From Exilibacterium tricleocarpae (GTDB taxonomy: Bacteria > Pseudomonadota > Gammaproteobacteria > Pseudomonadales > Cellvibrionaceae), in NCBI RefSeq assembly GCF_007004655.1, contig NZ_ML660101.1:1-64000 (forward strand): a stretch of 64,000 nucleotides of DNA, in the 5' to 3' direction. The notes under the pieces were generated by a model that was given only the letters and a program-made list of their open reading frames with translations, was not told the origin of the DNA and made no database searches. Position numbers and translations under genes: made by a program. Of this stretch, positions 23,723-34,983 are shown in pieces. Positions within the stretch are counted from its first letter, which is position 1. Every line of letters begins with the position of its first letter.

Positions 23723-25048
23723 TTATTGTTGTAGACCAGTTTTTTCGGCCGCGCCGGCTTTTTGCAGCCGCGCGTAGTAGAACCCGTCGTGGCCCGCAGC
23801 TCGAGGCAGCAACTGGCGACCGAACGGCTGGGCCAGACCCCAGGGTGCATCGATAACGTGGTGACGGGCGCAGCTACAAGCGGATAAAAACTGTTCAATC
23901 ACCTCGGTATTTTCCGCCGGCATGATCGAACAGGTTGCATAAACCAGCATCCCCCCGGGTGCCAGCAGCGGCCACAGTGCCTGCAGCAGCCGCAGTTGCA
24001 ATTGCGCAAGCTTAGCAATATCGGCGCTGTTGCGCAGTAATTTGATATCCGGGTGCCTGCGGATAACCCCGGTGGCAGAGCAGGGCGCGTCCAACAGGAT
24101 GCGATCGAACGGCGGTCCTTGCCACCATTGTTGTGGTTGGGTAGCGTCGCCGCAGATCAGTTCGGCCTGCAACTGCAGGCGTTCGAGATTGTCGCTTACG
24201 CGCTGCAGGCGCCGGGCTTCCAGGTCCACACCTACCAGGTGTTCGAGTGCCGGTTCCCGCTCCAGGATATGGCCGGTTTTGCCGCCCGGCGCACAGCAGG
24301 CATCCAGTACCCGCTGGCCGGGTTGCAGCAGCAGTAGGCCGGCCGCCAGTTGCGCCGCCTCGTCCTGCACGCTGACCTGCCCGGCCTGAAAGCCCGGCAG
24401 TTCATTGACATCTAAGGCCCGTGCCAGGGTTACGCCGCTGTCGCTAAACGGTGTGGGGGTGCAGGCGATGTCTGCATCGCGCAGTTGCTGCTGCAGTTGC
24501 GACACAGTAACTCGACGGGTGTTGGCGCGCAGGGTAAACGGCGGATGGTCGTTGTTGGCGGTAAAGATCGCAGCCGCCTGCTGTGGCCAGGCCGCATCGA
24601 TGGCGTCGATCATCCAGGCGGGGTGAGCCAGGCGGTATTCGGGGTCGTCTGCCAGAGCGGCCATCAAGGCATCGCGTTCGCGCTGAAAACGGCGCAACAC
24701 CCCGTTGACCAATTTGCTGGCCCAGTCCTTCTTGAGTTGTCGGGTAGCGTTGACACTGGCGCTGATGGCGGCGTGATCCGGGACCCGTGTGTAAATCAAC
24801 TGGTACAGGCCAATAATCAGGGCGGCCTTGATATCGCTGTCTTTTGCTTTCAGCGGCCGCACCAGGAGCTGCGCCAACAGGCGCTGGAGCTGCGGGTACC
24901 AGCGGGCACTGCCGTAGCACAGCTCCTGCACCAGGCCCGCGTTCCTGGTTTCCACCTGATTCACGGCGACCGGCAACACGCTGGCGAGGGAGCGCCCCTG
25001 GCGGATGACTTTGGCCAGAGCGCTGGCGGCAGCGGCGCGCGGCTCCAT
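23723..25048 (-). CDS. rsmB: 16S rRNA m5C967 methyltransferase
   Basis: 441 residues. An N-terminal NusB-like RNA-binding domain (RAAAASALAKVIRQGRSL, then LVQELCYGSARWYPQLQRLL) is followed by the Rossmann methyltransferase domain. The SAM-binding motif is LDACCAPGGKTGHILE, the catalytic pair of cysteines lies in DAPCSATGVIRRHPDIKL and MLVYATCSIMPAENTEVIEQ. It methylates cytosine 967 of 16S rRNA. The start is three bases from the stop of fmt. The fmt-rsmB-trkA neighbourhood is a conserved gammaproteobacterial cluster. Confidence 0.95.
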   Translation of the reverse strand: MEPRAAAASALAKVIRQGRSLASVLPVAVNQVETRNAGLVQELCYGSARWYPQLQRLLAQLLVRPLKAKDSDIKAALIIGLYQLIYTRVPDHAAISASVNATRQLKKDWASKLVNGVLRRFQRERDALMAALADDPEYRLAHPAWMIDAIDAAWPQQAAAIFTANNDHPPFTLRANTRRVTVSQLQQQLRDADIACTPTPFSDSGVTLARALDVNELPGFQAGQVSVQDEAAQLAAGLLLLQPGQRVLDACCAPGGKTGHILEREPALEHLVGVDLEARRLQRVSDNLERLQLQAELICGDATQPQQWWQGPPFDRILLDAPCSATGVIRRHPDIKLLRNSADIAKLAQLQLRLLQALWPLLAPGGMLVYATCSIMPAENTEVIEQFLSACSCARHHVIDAPWGLAQPFGRQLLPRAAGHDGFYYARLQKAGAAEKTGLQQ

Positions 25049-25051
25049 CGG

Positions 25052-25999
25052 TCAGATTAGCTGCTTGCCGGGAGCGAACAAGTCGGCGTAACCGTTGAGC
25101 ACCTGAGCTGCGGCAAGCGCTTTTTTACCCGGCAGTTGCAGCCGGGTGAGGCGCAGCGCCTGTTCGCCGCAGGCGACCAGAATGCCCTCTTCGCCAGCGC
25201 TCAAGATGGTGCCGGGCAGCGCCTGGTGTGCCGCCTCTACCGGCTGAGCGGCGTGGATACGCAGGCGTTCGGCACCTATCTGCGTATGGCAAATCGGGAA
25301 CGGGTAAAACGCGCGAATACGCCGATCCAGCTCGTAGGCGGGACGCCGCCAGTCGAGCGCCGCCTCCTCTTTGGTGATCTTGTTGGCGTAACAGGCGAGG
25401 CGCTCATCCTGGGCTTCACCGCTGACAGCGCCGCGGCTCAGCAGCGCCAGGGTCTCCATCAATGCCGGTGTGCCCAGCGTAATCAGCCGGTCGTGAAGAC
25501 TGGCGGCAGTGTCGTCCTCATTGATCGGGCAGGCGGCTTTTAAGAGCATATTGCCGGTATCCAGCCCCGCGTCCATTTGCATGATGGTAATGCCGGTTTC
25601 GCTGTCGCCGGCTTCCAGGGCCCGCTGGATTGGCGCCGCGCCGCGCCAGCGCGGCAACAGTGAGGCGTGCACATTGATGCAACCGAGGCGGGGCGTCTCC
25701 AGCACCGCCGGCGGCAGCAACAGGCCGTAGGCCACCACTACCAGGATATCGGCCGCCAGCGCCCGCAGCTCCTGCTGGGCGGCGGCTGTTTTGAGCGTGG
25801 CGGGTTGGTAGACCGGTAGCTGCTCGGCCTCGGCCAGTTGTTTGACCGGGCCGATGCGCAGCTTTTTGCCGCGTCCGGCGGGGCGATCCGGCCGGGTATA
25901 GACCGCCAGCACCTGGTGGTGGCTGGCGACAATGGCCCGCAGGTGGCAGGCGGCAAACTCCGGTGTGCCGGCGAAGACAATACGTAGGGATTGGGTCAT
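25052..25999 (-). CDS. fmt: Methionyl-tRNA formyltransferase
   Basis: 315 residues. It begins LRIVFAGTPEFAACHLRAIV, contains the formyl-tetrahydrofolate and catalytic block INVHASLLPRWRGAAPIQRA with the asparagine and histidine, followed by ETGITIMQMDAGLDTGNML, and a C-terminal OB-like domain. It formylates initiator Met-tRNA in the cytosol. It is located between def (nine bases upstream) and rsmB, a standard arrangement that couples formylation and deformylation. Confidence 0.97.
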   Translation of the reverse strand: MTQSLRIVFAGTPEFAACHLRAIVASHHQVLAVYTRPDRPAGRGKKLRIGPVKQLAEAEQLPVYQPATLKTAAAQQELRALAADILVVVAYGLLLPPAVLETPRLGCINVHASLLPRWRGAAPIQRALEAGDSETGITIMQMDAGLDTGNMLLKAACPINEDDTAASLHDRLITLGTPALMETLALLSRGAVSGEAQDERLACYANKITKEEAALDWRRPAYELDRRIRAFYPFPICHTQIGAERLRIHAAQPVEAAHQALPGTILSAGEEGILVACGEQALRLTRLQLPGKKALAAAQVLNGYADLFAPGKQLI

Positions 26000-26008
26000 C
26001 AGGTCGGT

Positions 26009-26515
26009 TCAGGCCCGCAGTCGCTGTTGCTTTTCCAGCTTTTTGCGAATGCGCTGGCGCTTGATCTGCGACAGGTAGTCGACAAACAGCTTGCCATCCA
26101 GATGGTCCTTTTCATGCTGAATACACACCGCCAGCAAGCCGTCGGGTTCGAGCGTAAAAGATTCACCGTTGCGGTCGAGGGCGGTAATGCGGACATGCTG
26201 CGGGCGCTCTACTGTCTCGTAGTATCCCGGCACCGACAGGCAACCTTCATCGTACTCGTGCAACTGCTGGTCCAGTACCTCTATTTCCGGATTGATAAAT
26301 ACCAGCGGTTGATTCTTATCCTCGGAGATATCGATAACCACAATTTGCTGGTGTACATTCACCTGGGTTGCCGCCAGGCCGATACCCGGTGCGGCATACA
26401 TGGTTTCGAACATATCGTCGATCAATGTCCGCACTTTGTCGTCTACCTCAACCACTTTTTTGGCCTTGGTGCGCAGGCGCGGATCGGGAAATTCAAGAAT
26501 ATCTAATATAGCCAT
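26009..26515 (-). CDS. def: Peptide deformylase
   Basis: 168 residues with all three family motifs: [10 protein letters not shown] (GxGLAAxQ), [11 protein letters not shown] (metal-binding cysteine) and [19 protein letters not shown] (HExxH metal site). The start [20 protein letters not shown] is typical. It removes the formyl group from nascent proteins using an iron or zinc ion. First gene of the five-gene leftward unit, divergent from the LysM gene with a 207-base intergenic region that should hold both promoters. Confidence 0.97.
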   Translation of the reverse strand: MAILDILEFPDPRLRTKAKKVVEVDDKVRTLIDDMFETMYAAPGIGLAATQVNVHQQIVVIDISEDKNQPLVFINPEIEVLDQQLHEYDEGCLSVPGYYETVERPQHVRITALDRNGESFTLEPDGLLAVCIQHEKDHLDGKLFVDYLSQIKRQRIRKKLEKQQRLRA

Positions 26516-26722
26516 GACTAGGGTAAACCGGGCCTTTGTGACAAACTTCTAGTAAAAAGGTAACAACCGCTGCTAACATTATGATCGCACAGCAATTAAG
26601 AGGCTGATGCAGGGGTCTCCCCGTAGCCTCTTTGTACGCCCTGCAAACGGAACCAGCACAGGTTCTCCGGGCTATTATAACGGTTATAAGCCCGCGGGCC
26701 GAATACAACAGGACCGGTTTCT

Positions 26723-27766
26723 ATGAAAAAAACACTAATAGGCCTGCTCACAGTCGCATTTTTGGCGGTCTCCGCCTGGGCCCAGGAGGCGCGCTTAAAG
26801 CCCGACCACCCGGATCGCTACACGGTCGTAAAGGGCGATACGCTGTGGGATATATCGGACAAGTTTTTGCAAAACCCTTGGATGTGGCCGGAAATCTGGC
26901 ACGTCAATCCCCAAATATCCAACCCGCACCTGATCTACCCCGGCGATACTATCGCCCTGATCTATATCGACGGCAGGCCTTTACTGACAGTGGAGCGGGG
27001 TCCCAAACAGTTCAAAATGAGCCCGGGCGACACCAAATTGTCGCCCTCGATTCACGTCCTGCCCCTGGGAGACGCGATTCCCGCCATTCCCCTGGATGAG
27101 ATCGATAACTTTCTCTCCCGCAGCCGTATTCTCGATGCCGGTCAGTTGGAGGCCGCACCCCACGTGATTGCCGCCGAGGGCGGCCGGCTGGTGGTGGGGG
27201 CCGGTGACTTTCTCTATGCCCGTGGCGAGTTTGCCGACGATGTGCCGGTCTACGGAGTCTACCGCCAGGGGGACGTCTATGTGGACCCCGAAACCGAGGA
27301 GGTGCTCGGTTATCAGGCGATGGATATCGGCACCGCCAAATACCGCACCCTGGAGGAGGATATTGCCACCCTGACCGTTACCCGCACTACGCAGGAGATT
27401 CGTATCCGGGATCGGTTGTTGCCGCATGAAGAGCGCTCCATCGAGTCCACTTTTTTCCCATCGCCGCCGGAGTCAGATATCGAGGGTGTGATTATGGCGG
27501 TGGAGGGCGGCGTCAGCCAGGTGGGTAAGCTCGATGTGGTGATATTGAACCGCGGTGACCGCGAGGGCCTGAAGGTGGGTAACGTGCTGGCGGTCTACAA
27601 ACATGGCGTTCGCGTCAGGGATCGGGTGCGTGGTGATACCGTAACCCTTCCCGATGAACGGGCTGGGCTGCTGATGGTCTTTCGCACTTTCGATAAGATG
27701 AGCTTCGGGTTGATTCTGGAGTCCGATCAACCGCTGTCGGTCAGCGATAAAGTGCGCAAACCCTAG
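26723..27766 (+). CDS. LysM-domain peptidoglycan-binding protein (TsaP-like)
   Basis: 347 residues. A signal peptide (KTLIGLLTVAFLAVSAWAQ) leads into a single N-terminal LysM domain: DRYTVVKGDTLWDISDKFLQ, WMWPEIWHVNPQISNPHLIY, PGDTIALIYIDG. The rest is a beta-rich region (about residues 90-345) without other known catalytic motifs. This position, divergent from def and upstream of dprA, is that of the TsaP-type protein in pseudomonads, which anchors the type IV pilus secretin to the cell wall; I infer the same role but cannot show it from sequence. No pilus genes are in the window. Confidence 0.85.
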   Translation: MKKTLIGLLTVAFLAVSAWAQEARLKPDHPDRYTVVKGDTLWDISDKFLQNPWMWPEIWHVNPQISNPHLIYPGDTIALIYIDGRPLLTVERGPKQFKMSPGDTKLSPSIHVLPLGDAIPAIPLDEIDNFLSRSRILDAGQLEAAPHVIAAEGGRLVVGAGDFLYARGEFADDVPVYGVYRQGDVYVDPETEEVLGYQAMDIGTAKYRTLEEDIATLTVTRTTQEIRIRDRLLPHEERSIESTFFPSPPESDIEGVIMAVEGGVSQVGKLDVVILNRGDREGLKVGNVLAVYKHGVRVRDRVRGDTVTLPDERAGLLMVFRTFDKMSFGLILESDQPLSVSDKVRKP

Positions 27767-28164
27767 CATGGCGACAGGCTGCGATAACAGCGCAGGCAAC
27801 AGTGGCTATCGCCCGAATCTACTCAGGCACGCCTGCAATCCGGGCGAAACAGTATCAAGGCGCAGTGAAGCATTGTTGACAGGTTCAAGGCCTGTTAACA
27901 GTGCTCGAGTGGTAGCTGCTGGGCTGGCTTTGCCTCCCATCGGTGTTGATCGCCCAAGTTGGCGCCCTTTGCGTCGGGGGGTCGCTTCATTAAGTTTGGT
28001 GTCTTTTCAGGTGTAACGGAGTCCGCGCAACCAGTGCCAGCAGGCCCTGGCAGAGCCCCGTAACAGGCAATGGAATTGCTGAGCCTTGACAGCCAACTGG
28101 CACCCGGCGCGATAATGGGCTGCTGGTAAAGGATTGTTTTTACATTTATTCAGGGACGAATAGT
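27767..28164 (+). promoter_or_regulatory. Gap with a possible sigma-70 promoter for the dprA operon
   Basis: No gene is supported in this 398-base gap; an ORF opening at 27768 has no Shine-Dalgarno and no recognisable features. TTGACA (28086-28091) followed after 19 bases by GATAAT (28111-28116) is a plausible promoter about 49 bases upstream of dprA, although the spacer is two bases longer than ideal. Confidence 0.4.
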
Positions 28165-29286
28165 ATGGATATTGTCACTCGGGCCGCGCTTACCCTGCTG
28201 CGGCTGCCTCAGGTCGGTAGCGCCCGCTACTGGCAATTAGTTGAACGATTCGGTTCGCCGGTTGCGGTCTTGGAGGCACCGAGCGCCGCGCTGGAGCCTT
28301 TGGTCGGCGCAGCGGCGCTGGCGCAGTTGGCGGCTTATAAGCGCTGCGCCGCCAGCAGTGAGCTGGGGGCCCGGGTGGATCGGGACCTGGCCAAAATCGG
28401 CCGCTTGGACGCAACCGTGCTCACTGCCCATTCTACCCAATACCCGCCGTTGCTACGGGAAATTCACCGACCGCCACCGGTTCTCTACGTCAAGGGTGAT
28501 GTGGGCTGCCTGGCGTTGCCGCAGCTTGCCGTGGTTGGCAGTCGCAGCCCTTCACCCGGCGGCGTGGACAATGCTCGGGAGTTTGCCCGCTACCTGGCCG
28601 CCTCAGGTTTTGCCATTACCAGCGGCCTCGCGCTGGGGGTGGATGCCGCGGCCCATGCCGGCGCGCTGGCGGCGGCCGGCACCACCCTGGCTGTGCTCGG
28701 CACCGGTATCGATCTCGTCTACCCGCGCCGCCACCGAACCCTGGCCGAGTCGATCATCGATCACGGCGGCGCCCTGGTCAGTGAGTTTCCCCCGGGAACA
28801 CCGCCTGATGCCGCCAATTTCCCCCGCCGCAACCGCATTATCAGCGGACTCAGCCTGGGCGTGCTGGTAGTCGAGGCGACGGTCAAGAGTGGATCGCTGA
28901 TCACTGCTCGGCTCGGATTGCAGCAAAATCGGGAGGTCTTCGCGATCCCCGGCTCGATACACAACCCGGCCAGCCGCGGTTGCCATGCCTTGATCCGCGA
29001 TGGCGCCACCCTGGTGGAGCAGGCCACCGATATTGTAGAACACCTGCGCGGCCTGCTGGCCTTTCAGCAGCAACAGGTGCCCCCATCTGTAACTGCTTCC
29101 ATGGTTGAGGAGCCCACTGCACAAGCGCACACAGTGCTCCGCGCAATGGGCTTTGACCCGGTTACCGTGGACGACCTGGCAGCCCGTACGGGAATGTCTG
29201 CGAGCGAAGTAACCGCGAACTTACTGTCTCTGGAGTTGGAAGGCTATATTGAGCAGACTGTGCTGGGCTACCAGCGCTCCAGATAG
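28165..29286 (+). CDS. dprA: DNA-processing protein DprA (Smf)
   Basis: 373 residues. An N-terminal SAM-like helical region (TLLRLPQVGSARYWQLVERF) precedes the extended Rossmann fold: LAVVGSRSPSPGGVDNAREF, FAITSGLALGVDAAAHAGAL, LGTGIDLVYPRRHRTLAESI, and FPRRNRIISGLSLGVLVVEA. A C-terminal winged-helix domain (VLRAMGFDPVTVDDLAARTG) completes it. DprA binds incoming single-stranded DNA and loads RecA during natural transformation. It starts the dprA-tsaC-hemF-aroE unit. Its presence, with the TsaP-like neighbour, is compatible with competence but is not proof because dprA is near universal. Confidence 0.95.
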   Translation: MDIVTRAALTLLRLPQVGSARYWQLVERFGSPVAVLEAPSAALEPLVGAAALAQLAAYKRCAASSELGARVDRDLAKIGRLDATVLTAHSTQYPPLLREIHRPPPVLYVKGDVGCLALPQLAVVGSRSPSPGGVDNAREFARYLAASGFAITSGLALGVDAAAHAGALAAAGTTLAVLGTGIDLVYPRRHRTLAESIIDHGGALVSEFPPGTPPDAANFPRRNRIISGLSLGVLVVEATVKSGSLITARLGLQQNREVFAIPGSIHNPASRGCHALIRDGATLVEQATDIVEHLRGLLAFQQQQVPPSVTASMVEEPTAQAHTVLRAMGFDPVTVDDLAARTGMSASEVTANLLSLELEGYIEQTVLGYQRSR

Positions 29287-29421
29287 CGGGGGTCAAGTAA
29301 AGCGCTGACCTGAAACAGGCCCTCTTCGTTTTTTATGCTATTGATAGTGACGCCCGGATTGGCAGTGCCATTCGTCACGCCCGTATCTTTGACAGAAAAT
29401 CAAAGGTCACCAGAGGGCCGC

Positions 29422-29449
29422 TTGGTGCGCGGTTTCGCTTGAGTACAAT
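29422..29449 (+). promoter_or_regulatory. Possible sigma-70 promoter upstream of tsaC
   Basis: In the 312-base gap 29287-29598, TTGGTG (29422-29427) and TACAAT (29444-29449) are separated by 16 bases. If used, the transcript would start about 140 bases before tsaC. I see nothing else in the gap; two overlapping short frames there look spurious. Confidence 0.35.
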
Positions 29450-29598
29450 GCCGACATGAGATAAGTTTTCCCGGATTCTTATGCCATCGATAATCCGGCC
29501 GGCCCGTAAGCCTGAGGAACAAACCCCAGGTACAAACCGGGTCGCCGTGTCGGTGGGTTTCATGCCAATTTGTCAATACCGGCTGTGTTTCTACCTGT

Positions 29599-31172
<1,574 letters not shown>

Positions 31173-31176
31173 CGCC

Positions 31177-32013
31177 GTGGCCGATAAAAGCGATCAGTAC
31201 GCAGTGTTCGGCAACCCGATCGCCCACTCCAAGTCGCCGCAAATCCACCAGTGGTTTGCCCGCCAAACCCGGCAGTCGATCACCTATACCAGACAGCGGG
31301 TCGAAGAGGGGCAGTTTGAGAGCGCGGCAGCCCGGTTTTTTTGCGACGGCGGCCGCGGGCTGAACATTACGGCGCCGCTCAAACTCAATGCCTTTACCTA
31401 TGCCGACCGGGTAACCGAACGGGCCGAGCGCGCCGGTGCGGTTAATACACTGGCCTTGCAGGACGATGGCAGCGTACTGGGGGACAACACCGATGGTGTC
31501 GGTATGGTGACGGATATCACCGCCAACCTGGGTTGGGATGTCAGCGCTAAGCGCGTGCTGATTCTCGGCGCCGGCGGTGCCGTGCGCGGCGTGTTGCAGC
31601 CGGTGCTGGAACAGGGGCCTGAGCAGCTATTGATCGCCAACCGAACGGTTGCCAAGGCATTGCAACTGTCCCGCAGCTTTCGCGATCTGGGGCGGGTGCA
31701 AGTGTGCGGTTTCGAGGATTTGGCGGACCGTCAGTTCGATTTGGTTATCAACGGCACCGCAGCCAGCCTGGCCGGCGATCTGCCACCGCTGCCCGATGAT
31801 CTTTTGGCAGCAGATGCCCACTGTTACGACATGATGTACGGCGCCGCGCCGACCGTTTTTTTGCGCTGGGCCAGGGCGCGCGGTGCTGTTGGAATCGCTG
31901 ACGGTTTGGGCATGCTGGTGGGGCAGGCGGCGGAGTCGTTCTATCTATGGCGCGGTGTCAGGCCCGACACTGCGCCAGTAATCCAGTTACTGCGGCAGGA
32001 GTTGACCGGCTGA
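31177..32013 (+). CDS. aroE: Shikimate dehydrogenase
   Basis: 278 residues with a GTG start four bases after hemF. The substrate-binding start is YAVFGNPIAHSKSPQIHQWF; the catalytic lysine is in LNITAPLKLNAF; the NADP-binding motif is VLILGAGGAVRGVLQPVLEQ with the following basic NRT motif (LLIANRTVAKALQL), and the end has IADGLGMLVGQAAESFYLWR. It reduces 3-dehydroshikimate in aromatic amino acid synthesis. The last gene of the operon. Confidence 0.95.
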   Translation: MADKSDQYAVFGNPIAHSKSPQIHQWFARQTRQSITYTRQRVEEGQFESAAARFFCDGGRGLNITAPLKLNAFTYADRVTERAERAGAVNTLALQDDGSVLGDNTDGVGMVTDITANLGWDVSAKRVLILGAGGAVRGVLQPVLEQGPEQLLIANRTVAKALQLSRSFRDLGRVQVCGFEDLADRQFDLVINGTAASLAGDLPPLPDDLLAADAHCYDMMYGAAPTVFLRWARARGAVGIADGLGMLVGQAAESFYLWRGVRPDTAPVIQLLRQELTG

Positions 32014-32021
32014 GGGTGTCC

Positions 32022-32951
32022 TTAGTTTGCGGTAAGCTGGGCGGTGATCCAGGCAAGCAGGTCCTCGTAAACTTGTTGCCGATTGGTTTCATTGAAAATC
32101 TCATGGCGCGCCTGCGGATAGAGCTTTAGTGTCACCTGCTGCAGGCCGGCTTTGTTGAGGGTATTTTTTAGCAGCGTCAGGCGTCCGCCTGCACTCACCG
32201 GGTCCCGCTCACCGCCGATGATGAAAACCGGCAACTGCGCGGGAATTTTTTTCAGGTTTTGCACCCGCGTGATCTCGATCAGTCCCGCCATCAGATCGAC
32301 CCACAATTGGTTGGTGCTCAACTGGCCGCAGAGGGGATCATTGATATATTTGTCAACTTGTTGCGGGTCCCGTGACAACCAGTCGAAGTTGGTGCGGTTG
32401 GGTTTAAAGGCTTTATTGAAAGCGCCGAATGACAAGAGGTTGATCAATTTGCTGCGCCCGTCGATGCCCTGGCGCCAGGATTCTAACCGGGCGATCAACC
32501 GCAGCAGCCTGAACAGCGCGGGGGTGCCGAAGTTGGAGCCCGATAAAATACAGCCGGCCAGTCCGTTGTTGTCGCCGCGTATCAGGTAGGCCTGGCTGAC
32601 GTAGCTGCCCATACTGTGACCAAGCAGAAACACCGCTTGCGAAGGGAACACCTGTCCGATGTGGCGTTGCACCCGGCCGACATCGTCAACGACTTTTTGC
32701 CAGCCGCCGGTGTTGGCAAACAGGCCGATGGTGCCGGTGCCGGCGGTTCTGCCGTGCCCCCGTTGGTCGTGGGCGACCACGGTGTAGCCGTGTGTATTTA
32801 GAAACTCGGCCAGCGCACCGTAGCGGCGGCTATGCTCGGAAAGCCCGTGGACGATATGCACCACGGCCTTTGACTGGTCGTGCGGCCGCCAAGTACGCAA
32901 GAAGAGTTTGATATTGTCTTCCGAGTCAAGGTAGGTGTCTGTGTAGCTCAC
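32022..32951 (-). CDS. Alpha/beta hydrolase, monoacylglycerol lipase-like
   Basis: 309 residues. The Hydrolase_4 layout is clear: VVHIVHGLSEHSRRYGALAE (oxyanion region HG), VVAHDQRGHGRTAGTG, the nucleophile elbow LLGHSMGSYVSQ (Ser near residue 114), FIIGGERDPVSAGGRL with the acid, and YPQARHEIFNETNRQQV with the histidine. There is no signal peptide, so it should be cytosolic or peripherally membrane-bound. Likely substrates are monoacylglycerols or lysophospholipids. Convergent with aroE (nine bases between their ends). Confidence 0.85.
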   Translation of the reverse strand: MSYTDTYLDSEDNIKLFLRTWRPHDQSKAVVHIVHGLSEHSRRYGALAEFLNTHGYTVVAHDQRGHGRTAGTGTIGLFANTGGWQKVVDDVGRVQRHIGQVFPSQAVFLLGHSMGSYVSQAYLIRGDNNGLAGCILSGSNFGTPALFRLLRLIARLESWRQGIDGRSKLINLLSFGAFNKAFKPNRTNFDWLSRDPQQVDKYINDPLCGQLSTNQLWVDLMAGLIEITRVQNLKKIPAQLPVFIIGGERDPVSAGGRLTLLKNTLNKAGLQQVTLKLYPQARHEIFNETNRQQVYEDLLAWITAQLTAN

Positions 32952-33462
32952 TGTTTACACGCTCCGTACGGGATCGATATATAGTGCGTGTACCCTTGGC
33001 GGAAAGCAAACGCTAACGCCACCGGCGGCGGTGTCCCGGGGGATGCCTGTGCGAGTCGGTTTTGGTCCCGGCAGGTGCCGGCGCCGCATACTTGCGCGGG
33101 CAGGTGTATCCACCGCAAGTCTTCCGGAAACTTTGCCGGCGGCGCGCCGATGCAGAGGTCTTCGGGCCGGGTTTACAGGGTGTGTCTAACTTGTGTTTCT
33201 GAAAACCTTCCGGTGGGGCGGTAAACTCACATGGCCTTTCTGCCATGAGTGCCGGACCTGACACTGCCTCGCTTTATGGGGCAGACACCTTTTGATCTTT
33301 TGACAAGTATCGGCGAGGCACAGTGTTTTAACCTACCCAACAAGATGTGACCCTGTTGCCGGGCTGTTTGCTCAACTTCCATGGTAGTCCTCGCGCATTG
33401 AAACAGGGGAGTTCAAAACATTATGTTTAACTGAATTTTTCCGCGGCATGAGTTGTGAAGCA
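32952..33462. other. 511-base gap without a recognisable gene
   Basis: Two overlapping frames in this GC-rich gap have compositional character of non-coding DNA. A perfect 6-bp stem with 6-base loop, CATGGC and GCCATG (near 33232-33249), is not followed by a T run. No further signals are recognised. Confidence 0.3.
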
Positions 33463-34983
33463 TCAGTGGGCCGCCAGTTGCGACGGCAGGCTGAAGGTAA
33501 ACGCGGTGCCGCGGTCGGGCGCGCTTTTTACTTGGATCGGCGTGTGATGGAGGTCGAGAATGCGCTTGACGATGGCCAGACCGAGACCGGTGCCGGTGTC
33601 CTTGGCACCGAGTCGACTTCCGCGGTAAAAGCGATCGAAAATTTTCGGGATATCGTGGGAGGTGATACCGCAGCCCGAATCGGTAATATGCACGCTAACC
33701 TGTTGGTCGTCTTCCTCCAGGAGTACTTTAACCCAGCCGCCCCTGGGGGTGTAGCGCAGGGCGTTCTCGATCAGGTTTTCCAGCACCCGCTGTATCATGG
33801 CTATATCGGCGTAGACGCAAAATTCCCCGCTGGGTGGCAATACGCTGAGGCGTATATTGCGACGGGATGCCTGATAGGTGAAGTCCTGGGCCAGGTCCTG
33901 CAGCAGTTCCAGTAGGTGAAACTGCTCGATCTTCGGCTGCAGGGAGTTGCTGTCGAGGCGCGACAATTCAAACAGCTCGGCAATCAGTTTGCGCAGGCGC
34001 TTGCCGTGTCGCAGCGCTTTTTTGAGATAGGTCAGTTTTTCACTGTCGTTGAGGCTATCGTGTTTGATAATGACCGTTTCGAGATATCCCTGCACGGATA
34101 CCAGAGGCGTGCGCAGGTCGTGGGAGATATTGGTGATTAACTCGCGGCGGTTGCGGTCCAGTTCCTTGAGCGCGGTGTACTGGTGATTGATGCGGGTGGC
34201 CATGGCCTTGAACGCCAGCATCAGGGCATTTATCTCGTCACTGTGTCGGGCATTGCTCAGCGGCGGGTTGAAAGGTTCGGAGAAATCTCCGCGCTGAAAC
34301 ACTTCCACGTAGCGGGTGAGGCGGCGCAGGCGGCGGGTCAGCAGGTGAAAAATGGCAATGCCGGCTAAAAACCCAAACACCACGGCGACGACTATGGCGG
34401 TGGAACTGATCGTCAGTACGTAGCTGTCCTGAACCGAAACTGACAGATTGTCGTAGAACTTGCCGCCCAAAATGGTGTAGAGATAACCTTGTAGCTGACC
34501 TTGCTCGACGATCGGGGCGGCGGAGAAAACTTTCTGCTTGTCGGGGTTGCGCGGGTCCTGTCCCAACAGCGGCAGGTCGGCGCTGCCGCTGATAAACGCC
34601 ACAATCGGTGCGAGCTGGACCGTGTCCACCTGCACTGACGCCTCCGGCAGGGCGTGTCCCAATACTTTGCCCGTGGGGTCCAGCAGATAGATTTCGGTGG
34701 TGGGGTTGATCACCATGGCGTAGTGGGCCAGGTCTTTGAGTGCTGCCAGGTTGGGTTGGCCGTTTTGCATCAGCGGTTGGTCGGCGGCGATATGTTCGGC
34801 GATGTCCAGGTTGAGTCTTTGGGTCAGTTCTTGATGGTACATATCGGTGGCGTAGCGCCCGATACTGAATGCCGTCAAGCCGATGATGCAAAACAGCACG
34901 AACAGCACGGCGGACAGTTTGGCCAGCAGTGTGTGGGCCCAGTGCAGGTCGCCGGTGGCGGCGCTCGGTGTTCCCATCGTCAT
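33463..34983 (-). CDS. Membrane sensor histidine kinase
   Basis: 506 residues from the ATG at 34983, whose ATGA overlaps the stop of the response-regulator gene; the longer frame to 35016 would intrude 37 bases into it. Two membrane helices (KLSAVLFVLFCIIGLTAFSI and ISSTAIVVAVVFGFLAGIAI) bracket a periplasmic sensor of about 150 residues containing AMVINPTTEIYLLDPTGKVL. A HAMP domain follows, then the H-box LITNISHDLRTPLVSVQGYL, N-box VLENLIENALRYTPRGGWVK, D-box VSVHITDSGCGI, F-box IFDRFYRG and G-box GTGLGLAIVKRILDLH. All catalytic boxes are intact. Signal unknown. Confidence 0.93.
   Translation of the reverse strand: MTMGTPSAATGDLHWAHTLLAKLSAVLFVLFCIIGLTAFSIGRYATDMYHQELTQRLNLDIAEHIAADQPLMQNGQPNLAALKDLAHYAMVINPTTEIYLLDPTGKVLGHALPEASVQVDTVQLAPIVAFISGSADLPLLGQDPRNPDKQKVFSAAPIVEQGQLQGYLYTILGGKFYDNLSVSVQDSYVLTISSTAIVVAVVFGFLAGIAIFHLLTRRLRRLTRYVEVFQRGDFSEPFNPPLSNARHSDEINALMLAFKAMATRINHQYTALKELDRNRRELITNISHDLRTPLVSVQGYLETVIIKHDSLNDSEKLTYLKKALRHGKRLRKLIAELFELSRLDSNSLQPKIEQFHLLELLQDLAQDFTYQASRRNIRLSVLPPSGEFCVYADIAMIQRVLENLIENALRYTPRGGWVKVLLEEDDQQVSVHITDSGCGITSHDIPKIFDRFYRGSRLGAKDTGTGLGLAIVKRILDLHHTPIQVKSAPDRGTAFTFSLPSQLAAH

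Noticed and set aside
27768-28016. 82-codon frame directly after the LysM gene
   Set aside because: No Shine-Dalgarno and no recognisable features; composition looks non-coding.
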